The translations under genes and the position numbers were made by a program. From contig JBFMAB010000084.1 of assembly GCA_040755835.1 (NCBI GenBank), forward strand, positions 8,410 to 72,409: DNA of 64,000 nt, written 5' to 3'. A model generated the notes under the pieces. The model was not told the DNA's origin. It searched no databases and saw only the letters and a program-made list of their open reading frames with translations. This stretch comes from JADLDB01 sp040755835 (GTDB taxonomy: Bacteria > Myxococcota > Myxococcia > Myxococcales > Myxococcaceae). This document shows, piece by piece, positions 48,584 to 55,152 of this stretch (positions are counted from its first letter, which is position 1; each line of letters opens with the position of its first letter).

Positions 48584-50080
48584 CTACGCCCGCTGCGCCG
48601 CGCGCTTGAGCGTCACGCCGTGCTTCTTCATCAGCCGGTAGAACGTGACGCGATTCACGCCGGCCGCCTTCGCCGCGGCGTCGACCTTCCCGCCGTGCTC
48701 GTCGAGCACCTCGGCGAGGTAACGCGCCTCGAGCGGCGCCAGCCACTCCTCGCGGAGCTCGGCCAGCGACCTGCGCTTCGGCTTCGCGGAGACCGGCGCC
48801 GCGATCATCTTCCCCTCGCGCATCGCCTTCGGGAGCGCGTCGACGTCGATCTCCTCGCCGCGCGCCATGATCACCGCGTGCTCGAGCGTGTTCTTCAGCT
48901 CGCGCATGTTGCCGGGGAAGTCCCACGCGCGGAGCACCGCCATCGCCGCCGGCGAGATGCTGGACACCTTGCGCCCGTGGCGCTGCGCGGCCTGCGTGAG
49001 GAAGACCTGCGCGAGGATCTCCAGGTTGTCCTTGTAGGTGCGCAGCGGCGGCAGCTCGATGGTCATCACGCCGACGCGGAAGAAGAGGTCGCCGCGGAAC
49101 TTCCCGTCCTTCACCATCGCGGCGAGGTCGCGGTTGGTCGCGCTGATGAGCCGCACGTCGACGCGGCCCGGCGGCGCGTTCGAGCCCAGCGGCGTCACCT
49201 CGCCCTGTTCGATCGCCCGCAGCACCTTGGCCTGCAGCATGAGCGGCAGCTCACCGAGCTCGTCGAGGAACAGCGTGCCGCCGTCCGCCTTCTGGAACTC
49301 GCCCACCTTGTCGAAGGTGGCGCCGGTGAAGGCGCCCTTCACGTGGCCGAACAGCACGCTCTCGAGCATCGTCTCGGGGATCGCCGCGCAGTTGACGGTG
49401 ACGAACGGCTTGTGGGCGCGCCGGCTGTTGAAGTGGATCGCCCGCGACACCAGGTCCTTGCCGGTGCCCGACTCGCCCGTCACCAGCACCGGCGCGTCGG
49501 TCGGCGACACCTGCTCGATGCGGCGCTCCACCTCGAGCCACGCCGGCGAGAGGCCCTTGATGACGAACGGCCGGCCGCTGTCGCGCGTGGCGCGGGCGAG
49601 CTGCGCGCGGCGGAGGAACTTGGCCGACGCCGCGGCGACCTCCTCGAGCGCCTGCACGTGCTCGTAGGTGAAGCGGTCGTGCCCGCGCGATGAGACCGTC
49701 AGGACGCCCATCGGCTTGCCCTGCCAGGGGATCGGCACGGCGAGCACGCTGCCGACGTCGAGGAAGTACCGCGCGTAGTTCGGGTCCTTCGAGGTGTCGT
49801 TGCAGAGGTAGGGGCTGGCCGACTCGAAGCACGCCAGCGCGATGCCGTTGGGCCGCCCGTCGCGCCGCGGCTTCAGCACGCTGCCCGTGCCCGGCAACGT
49901 GACGATCACCCCTTCCACCATGTGGAAGTCGACGGTCAGCCCTTTGAGCTTCGGATCCCACATGAAGACCGCGCCGTGCCGCGCCCCGGTGCGGGCGGTG
50001 GCCACCTCGACCAGGCGGCGGGCGACGGACTCGATGTCCGCGGAGTGAAGGGCGGCGTCGGTGTCGAAGACGGGCAACAT
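48584..50080 (-). CDS. GAF-domain sigma-54-dependent transcription activator
   Basis: 498 aa from ATG 50080; a GTG 9 bp upstream is possible. N-terminal GAF sensor domain (~15-155; CNDTSKDPNYARYF, GSVLAVPIPWQGKPMGVLTV). Then a full AAA+ enhancer-binding domain (GESGTGKDL, intact GAFTGA loop, FLDELGELPLMLQAKVLRAI, FPGNMRELKN) and a Fis-type HTH (GKVDAAAKAAGVNRVTFYRLMKKHG). No receiver, so it senses a small molecule directly through GAF. It diverges from the DUF1508 lipoprotein; two dyads and a sigma-54 promoter lie between them. Confidence 0.93.
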   Translation of the reverse strand: MLPVFDTDAALHSADIESVARRLVEVATARTGARHGAVFMWDPKLKGLTVDFHMVEGVIVTLPGTGSVLKPRRDGRPNGIALACFESASPYLCNDTSKDPNYARYFLDVGSVLAVPIPWQGKPMGVLTVSSRGHDRFTYEHVQALEEVAAASAKFLRRAQLARATRDSGRPFVIKGLSPAWLEVERRIEQVSPTDAPVLVTGESGTGKDLVSRAIHFNSRRAHKPFVTVNCAAIPETMLESVLFGHVKGAFTGATFDKVGEFQKADGGTLFLDELGELPLMLQAKVLRAIEQGEVTPLGSNAPPGRVDVRLISATNRDLAAMVKDGKFRGDLFFRVGVMTIELPPLRTYKDNLEILAQVFLTQAAQRHGRKVSSISPAAMAVLRAWDFPGNMRELKNTLEHAVIMARGEEIDVDALPKAMREGKMIAAPVSAKPKRRSLAELREEWLAPLEARYLAEVLDEHGGKVDAAAKAAGVNRVTFYRLMKKHGVTLKRAAQRA

Positions 50081-50087
50081 ATGTTGC
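50074..50087. promoter_or_regulatory. Dyad 1: perfect 14-bp palindrome, likely activator site
   Basis: GCAACATATGTTGC, perfectly symmetric, covering the start codon of the activator gene. It shares the GCAA/TTGC half-site with the second dyad; centres are 32 bp apart, three helical turns. Binding here could both activate the divergent gene and repress the activator itself. Confidence 0.6.
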
Positions 50088-50104
50088 ACGAATCAACCAA
50101 GCTC

Positions 50105-50120
50105 GTTGCATTCATGCAAC
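50105..50120. promoter_or_regulatory. Dyad 2: GTTGCAT-TC-ATGCAAC inverted repeat
   Basis: Perfect 7-bp arms with a 2-bp centre, about 55 bp upstream of the sigma-54 promoter. Spacing and symmetry fit an upstream activating sequence for a Fis-type HTH. Confidence 0.6.
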
Positions 50121-50171
50121 AACGCCCACCCGAGACGTCGAGATTTCAGTACTTTGCGGGGTCGTCTGGCG

Positions 50172-50187
50172 CGGCACAGGCAGTGCA
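50172..50187 (+). promoter_or_regulatory. Sigma-54 (-24/-12) promoter for the DUF1508 lipoprotein
   Basis: CGGCAC, 5 bp, GTGCA: matches TGGCAC-N5-TTGCA at 9 of 11 positions with the essential GG and GC doublets 10 bp apart. It sits 58 bp before the lipoprotein ATG and next to the activator dyads. Confidence 0.6.
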
Positions 50188-50244
50188 AATAGGTCGGGCA
50201 CGCAACACCACCCCTTCGAAACCCCCCTTTCTCTGGAGCCTGTC

Positions 50245-51036
50245 ATGAACTTCCGTCTTCTCTCGCTGGTCTTCGCGGTCCTGTTCGCCACCTCGTTCTC
50301 GGCGTGCGGCGTCGACGACGCCTCGCTCGGCGGCGAGGAGTTCGCCGAGGAGACGCTGACCAACGACGAGCTCGCGCTCATCCACAATGGCCGGTTCGAG
50401 ACGTTCCAGGGCCAGGACGGGCAGTACTACTTCCACCTGCTGGCCGGGAATGGAGAGAAGGTGCTGCAAAGCGAGGGCTACAGCCGCTTCTCGTCGTCGC
50501 AGAGCGGCATCACGTCGGTGCAGAGCAACGGCGTCAACGAGCGCCGCTACCTGCTCCGCGAGGCGAAGGACGGCAGCTGGTACTTCGTGCTGACGGCGAC
50601 GAACGGTCAGATCATCGGCGTGTCGGAGCTGTACTCGTCGAAGGCGGGCGCGCAGGCCGGCATCGCCGCGACGATCAACGTCGTGAAGAACACGAACCTG
50701 CAGGGCCCGGCCGCGCAGGGCGCCGTTCGCTTCGAGATCTTCAAGGGCATCGACGCGCGCTACTACTTCCACCTCCGCGCGCAGAACGGCCAGATCATCC
50801 TGCAGTCGCAGGGCTACTCGACCCGCAGCAGCGCGACCAACGGCGTGGCCTCGGTGAAGGCGAACGGCACCAACACCGGCAGCTATGAGCTCCGCGAGGC
50901 GGCCGACGGCAAGCGGTACTTCGTGCTGAAGGCCTCGAACGGCCGCATCATCGGGGTGAGCGAGATGTACGAGTCGCTCCAGGGTGCGCAGAACGGCATC
51001 GCGGCGGTCATCAAGTCGATCAACGCGCTGCAATAA
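50245..51036 (+). CDS. Lipoprotein with two DUF1508 (YegP-like) domains
   Basis: 263 aa. A signal peptide with lipobox FSAC (Cys21) is followed by two related halves, each holding two ~50-residue DUF1508 units. These carry repeated YYFHLLAGNGEKVLQSEGY / YYFHLRAQNGQIILQSQGY and WYFVLTATNGQIIGVSELY / RYFVLKASNGRIIGVSEMY patterns. YegP-like proteins are usually small and cytoplasmic; a lipid-anchored double form is less common. Likely induced through sigma-54 by the divergent GAF activator. A strong terminator follows. Confidence 0.87.
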   Translation: MNFRLLSLVFAVLFATSFSACGVDDASLGGEEFAEETLTNDELALIHNGRFETFQGQDGQYYFHLLAGNGEKVLQSEGYSRFSSSQSGITSVQSNGVNERRYLLREAKDGSWYFVLTATNGQIIGVSELYSSKAGAQAGIAATINVVKNTNLQGPAAQGAVRFEIFKGIDARYYFHLRAQNGQIILQSQGYSTRSSATNGVASVKANGTNTGSYELREAADGKRYFVLKASNGRIIGVSEMYESLQGAQNGIAAVIKSINALQ

Positions 51037-51059
51037 GCGAAGACGTCAGAAGGGGGTCG

Positions 51060-51097
51060 GCGCGGGTCGGCGATGAGCCGGCCCGCGCTGTGTTTTT
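51060..51097 (+). terminator. Rho-independent terminator after the DUF1508 lipoprotein
   Basis: 12-bp stem GCGCGGGTCGGC / GCCGGCCCGCGC with one mismatch, loop GATGA, then TGTGTTTTTC. Begins 24 bp after the stop codon. Confidence 0.85.
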
Positions 51098-51255
51098 CGG
51101 GCCCTTCGGCAGACTGCGTGGCCGAAGGTGTCGGCGCCGGAAGCGGTCGCCGCGGCGAAGAAGGGCAAGCTGGTGGCGGCCGCCTGGGCCCGCAGCCGTG
51201 CCTTCTCCTCTTTCGGAGTCCTCGCCAGCTTCGACCGTGACACACTCTGAGCCGC

Positions 51256-52887
51256 ATGCACATGTTCCCGACTGCGAGACCGCGGCCCACGAAGAGCCAC
51301 GCCGAAATCGGCGTGTACGCGGCTCTCGCGAGGTGCAGCGACCTCGACTGGTACGCGTTCCATTCGCTGCGCCTGCGCAACAGCAGCTCCACGTGGACGG
51401 GCGAAGGCGACTTCGTCATCGCGAATCCGACCGGTGGACTGCTCGTCCTCGAGGTGAAGGGCGGCCGCATCGAATTGCGCGATGGGCATTGGTTCCAGAA
51501 TGGCAAGCCGATGGACGAGCCACCGCGAGATCAGGCGCTCGAGTTCGTCAAGTCGTTGATGAAGGAGCTACGGCGGGCGGGCGTCGAGACGCCTCCGTAC
51601 GGCGTCGCCTGCGTGTTTCCTGATTGCGAGTTCAGCGTCCCTCCCACCAATGGTGACCTGCACGGCATCGTCCTCGGCGCCCGCGACCTTCCGTACCTTC
51701 CCGATGTGCTCCCGAGCGTCTTCACCGCGGCGGTCCCGCCGTACCGCCTGCCGACGAATCGGAAGTGGATCCAGCAGCTCAACACGCTGTGGGGCAACAC
51801 CTGGGTCCCGAGCGTCCGGCTGACGGATCGGGTCAACGACGCCGCGGAGCGCTCCGTCGCGCTGGACTCAAAGCAATACGAACTCCTCGAGTACGCCGGA
51901 GAGACGCCGCGCGCGCTCGTCGAGGGGCCTGCCGGAAGCGGCAAGACGCTCGTCGCCACCGAGCTCTGCCGGCGTCGCGCGAAGGCGGGGCACAGGACGC
52001 TGTACCTCTGCTTCACGGACGCGCTCGCGCGAGCCGTCGCCGTGCAGTTCCAGGATCCGTCGATTGAGGGCGTTCGACCGCAGGCCACCTCGATCCGGCA
52101 GTACGCGGTGGACCTGCTGCGCGGGCGCGGCCTGCCGATTCCCCCGCCCGACAAGGCGTTCTGGGACGAGGTTTCGTTCAATGCCGCGGCCGAGGCGCTC
52201 CCGGCCGACGCCGACCGCCCACAGATGGTCGTCGTCGACGAAGGGCAGGACTTCGAGGCGAGCGATTGGATGCTCGTGGAGCAGCTCGCGGGCAATCGCG
52301 GCCTCTGGGTGTTCCGCGATCAACGGCAGGCATTCTGGACCGAGCGAACCCTGCCTTCCAGCCTCGAGACGACGCTGGCCGCGCGGCTCCAGTTGCAGCA
52401 GCGCTACCGCTGCCCGGCGGGGCTCGCGGCATACGCGGAGTGCTTCGCCAGCGGCGACACGCCGACCGAGCGGCCCTCGCCCGACCAGGTCAAGCTGGTG
52501 GTGGCGGCGCCGGAAGAGACGAAGGATCGGGTCCGCCACCTCGTCGACGAGCTGCGGCGACAGGGCGCGAAGCCGTCGGACATCGCCATCGTCTCGCTCG
52601 CGGGCCAGTCGCGCAGCGAGCTGTACAAGCTGCCGATGCTCGGGAGCCACAAGCTCGTCCACGGCGACTCTCCCGAGGCGCGCGACCACATCGTGATGGA
52701 GACGTTCCTGCGCTTCAAAGGCCTGGAGCGGCCGTTCGTCATCGTGTGTGAGACGTCGGGCACGCATCTGACGCAGTTCGCGACGAGGATGCACATCGGG
52801 CTGACGCGCGCGACGGTGGCCGCGACGCTGGTCGCACACCCGGAGTTGGTCGCAGCGGATCCGCGACTCAGCCTGCTTCAGTCGTAG
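51256..52887 (+). CDS. NERD-domain nuclease fused to SF1 (UvrD-like) helicase
   Basis: 543 aa. N-terminal NERD region with the nuclease core GEGDFVIANPTGGLLVLEVKGG (Asp, then E-V-K). From ~220 an SF1 helicase domain: Walker A EGPAGSGKT at ~223, Walker B DEGQD at ~328, RDQRQAFW, QQRYRCPAG, LRFKGLERPFVIV and HIGLTRATV (motifs III-VI). NERD proteins are often tied to DNA processing and mobile or defence loci. Preceded by about 220 bp without a gene except the upstream terminator. Its 3' end overlaps the convergent small gene by 10 bp. Confidence 0.9.
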   Translation: MHMFPTARPRPTKSHAEIGVYAALARCSDLDWYAFHSLRLRNSSSTWTGEGDFVIANPTGGLLVLEVKGGRIELRDGHWFQNGKPMDEPPRDQALEFVKSLMKELRRAGVETPPYGVACVFPDCEFSVPPTNGDLHGIVLGARDLPYLPDVLPSVFTAAVPPYRLPTNRKWIQQLNTLWGNTWVPSVRLTDRVNDAAERSVALDSKQYELLEYAGETPRALVEGPAGSGKTLVATELCRRRAKAGHRTLYLCFTDALARAVAVQFQDPSIEGVRPQATSIRQYAVDLLRGRGLPIPPPDKAFWDEVSFNAAAEALPADADRPQMVVVDEGQDFEASDWMLVEQLAGNRGLWVFRDQRQAFWTERTLPSSLETTLAARLQLQQRYRCPAGLAAYAECFASGDTPTERPSPDQVKLVVAAPEETKDRVRHLVDELRRQGAKPSDIAIVSLAGQSRSELYKLPMLGSHKLVHGDSPEARDHIVMETFLRFKGLERPFVIVCETSGTHLTQFATRMHIGLTRATVAATLVAHPELVAADPRLSLLQS

Positions 52888-53278
52888 CGTCCCTTGCCCT
52901 CGAACGCGCGCTGCCATGCCTGCCTCCGGCGGGCCACCTCGACCGGGTGCTCCGACTTCGCAACGCGCGCCTCGTAGGCCTCGCGAATCGCGCTGATGAA
53001 GTCGGGGGCCATCGTCACGACCGTCAACGCCTCCCAGGGGAACGAATCCAGACGTTCGAGCGCGAGCTTCCACTCCGACGTCCACGCCAGGGGCCTGGGC
53101 AGTCGGGGAGGGACGGGCCCTCGTCGATCATCGAGGGGGACTGATCTTCCACGCGAACGGCGAACTCGCGCACCTTGCCCTTCTTGCGCGTCACCAACTC
53201 GAGCGACCCGCCTTCAGCCATGAGTTCGAGGATCACCTCCGGCTTCGACGAGCGCGGCTTCCTGGGCGCAGAGATCAT
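52878..53278 (-). pseudogene. Small partner gene of the WYL regulator, frameshifted
   Basis: From ATG 53278 (overlapping the WYL regulator stop by 4 bp) it reads MISAPRKPRSSKPEVILEL, then GSLELVTRKKGKVREFAVRV and SPSMIDEGPSLPDC. The sensible continuation is in another frame (RPLAWTSEWKLALERLDSFP, then DFISAIREAYEARV, ending AFEGKGRYD). The join is near the CCCAGGCCCC tract at about 53100; one base appears missing. Repaired length about 133 aa. No known function, but the coupling to the WYL gene suggests it works with that regulator. Confidence 0.55.
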
Positions 53279-54417
53279 CGGTACGTCTCCACCAGCCACA
53301 CGCCGAAGTCCTTCAGCGTCGACCGCAACCTCGCCGGCTCCACCACCTCCACCTCCTGCCGCCACGACGCGATCCACGCCAGCACCTCGTACGACTCCGC
53401 GCACTCGAACGTCAGCTCCACCCCGCCGTCCTCTCGCTCGGTCAGCTTCTGCGACGGATGCCACACCCGCTCGCGGATGTACGGCGCGACGGCCTTCGTG
53501 AAGCGCAGGTGGTACCGCACCGGCGCCGTCCCGGTGAACACGCCGAACGCCGAGTGCTCGAAGTCACTCGTCGAGTAGCCCGCGGGCCACTCGGCCTTCT
53601 CGGCGAGCGCCTCGAGCGACACCAGCCGGTGCAGGTTCAACGTCACCACCGAGCCGAACCGCGGCACCCACGCGTGCAGGTACACCGCGCCCTGGTGCAC
53701 GAAGAGCCGGAGCGGCAGCACGCGAAACGACTTCCCTTCCGCACCCGAATTCGGCGCGCGGTACGTCACGCGACACAGCCGTTTGTCCGCGATCGCCGTC
53801 ACCAGCGGCCACAGCACCTCCGGCGCCGCCTTCGCCCACGCGAACTTCTCCCAGGAGAAGAAGCACGCATCGACGGCCTTGAGCTGCTCCGCGCCGGCCT
53901 GGCCGAGGGCGCCTTCGATGCGCTGTGCGACGTCCTCGAGCGCGGCGAAGAGCGCCGACTGCTCCTTCACCACCCCGCCCTGCTCCATCGCCAGCCGGAG
54001 CGCGAGGTAGTGGCTCACGTCCATGAGCCGCGACAGGCTCTTCAGCGCCGTGCCGTCCACCGTCCAGCGCTTGCGCGGCCCGTCCTCCGACGGCTCCTCC
54101 GCGAGCGGAATCCCCGCCTCGCGCAGCGCGTCGAGATCGCGCCGGATGGTCCGCACCGACGTGCCGTACCGCTGCGCCAGCTCGTACAGGTCGACACCGC
54201 CGAGCCGCTCGAGCTCGCGCAACAGCCGCAGCACGCGGACCACCTGGTCATTGCGACCCGCCGCGCTGCTCCGCTTCCGTGCCCGCGCCCCGCCCGCCGC
54301 CATCGCCGCCTCCCCCTCGGGCGCGTTCGCGCCGTCCTCTACCGAGCCCACCTGCGGCTCACGCACCGACTCCATGCGCCGTCCCCTCCCTCGCCCTGTG
54401 CCGGTCTGATCCATCAC
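53275..54417 (-). CDS. WYL-domain transcriptional regulator
   Basis: Up to 380 aa; in-frame ATGs at 54375 and further in give shorter forms. N-terminal winged HTH of the DeoR/HTH_11 type (LERLGGVDLYELAQRYGTSVRTIRRDLDALREAGIPL), then a WYL domain that typically binds nucleic acid or nucleotide ligands (YRAPNSGAEGKSFRVLPLRLFVHQGAVYLHAW) and the C-terminal WCX extension. WYL regulators often control defence loci. It diverges from the 172-aa/AddB/AddA operon with ~215 bp of repeat-bearing DNA between, making that operon its likely target. Confidence 0.9.
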   Translation of the reverse strand: MMDQTGTGRGRGRRMESVREPQVGSVEDGANAPEGEAAMAAGGARARKRSSAAGRNDQVVRVLRLLRELERLGGVDLYELAQRYGTSVRTIRRDLDALREAGIPLAEEPSEDGPRKRWTVDGTALKSLSRLMDVSHYLALRLAMEQGGVVKEQSALFAALEDVAQRIEGALGQAGAEQLKAVDACFFSWEKFAWAKAAPEVLWPLVTAIADKRLCRVTYRAPNSGAEGKSFRVLPLRLFVHQGAVYLHAWVPRFGSVVTLNLHRLVSLEALAEKAEWPAGYSTSDFEHSAFGVFTGTAPVRYHLRFTKAVAPYIRERVWHPSQKLTEREDGGVELTFECAESYEVLAWIASWRQEVEVVEPARLRSTLKDFGVWLVETYR

Positions 54418-54438
54418 CAGCCATCAAAACGGAGAACA

Positions 54439-54524
54439 CTGACACCAAAGGACCCATCGCACCGGTGGCTGACACCTGCGGCTCACATTTCGGGCCGCCG
54501 AGCGCTCGCTTCCGGGCGAGCGCT
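54439..54524. promoter_or_regulatory. Candidate operator repeats between WYL regulator and AddBA operon
   Basis: Two direct copies of CTGACACC (54439-54446 and 54469-54476) exactly 30 bp apart, and a perfect inverted repeat AGCGCTCGC-TTCCGG-GCGAGCGCT (54501-54524). They lie in the only intergenic space of the divergent pair, so are good candidates for regulator binding; unproven. No clear promoter hexamers seen. Confidence 0.45.
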
Positions 54525-54633
54525 TCGATGATGGCCTGTGACAGTTCAGGACATACGCCCTGCACCGGCTGTCAGAAGACGCTCGCCCGCGATTCTGAAG
54601 CCAAGCAAACTCACTTCGATTTCAAGGGGCCTC

Positions 54634-55152
54634 ATGGGCAAGGCGGGGAGCGGGACGCAAAGCACGAAGGCGAAGTCGACTCGGCGCACGGCGCGAAAGC
54701 TGGTGACGAAGGACCTCCCGGTGAAGCTCCGGTTCCATCAGGACCTCATGCTCTACGCGATCGACGGAGCGGTTCCGCTCGCGGTCGCGGCGAGCTGGTT
54801 CGCGCTGTTGCATGCGGACCTCGATTCCGCGCGCAAGCCGGGCGACGAGTGGGCGGTCTTCGGCGGGACAACCGCCCGCCACTGGCGCGGGTTCACCACG
54901 TGGCTGGCGATCAGCCTGTCGGCGCACGATGCGCTCGGCGCGTACCTCCAGGAGCCGCTCAAGAAGTACCCGTTCGAAGCGTCGGAGTTCTGCCGGCCGG
55001 CGTCGGTCGCAGAGCTGGAGCCGATCTTCCGCGTGTCGGATGACGGCTTCGAGTTCCTCGAGGGCGCGTGCATCTCGCCGGAGTCGGAGCTCGGCGGCTT
55101 CGAGACCGACCTGCCGGTCACGACGAATCGCGCGTGGATCCGGGAGGACTGA
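54634..55152 (+). CDS. Unknown 172-aa protein at the head of the AddBA-like operon
   Basis: From ATG 54634, with AAGGGG 5-10 bp upstream. The N-terminus is basic and Thr/Ser-rich (GTQSTKAKSTRRTARKL). The rest is a compact domain with a hydrophobic helix (AVPLAVAASWFALLHADL) and no motif I can name. Its stop codon overlaps the start of the AddB-like gene (TGATG), so the two are translationally coupled. It may be a third subunit or adaptor of the nuclease-helicase; that is inference from coupling only. Confidence 0.72.
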   Translation: MGKAGSGTQSTKAKSTRRTARKLVTKDLPVKLRFHQDLMLYAIDGAVPLAVAASWFALLHADLDSARKPGDEWAVFGGTTARHWRGFTTWLAISLSAHDALGAYLQEPLKKYPFEASEFCRPASVAELEPIFRVSDDGFEFLEGACISPESELGGFETDLPVTTNRAWIRED

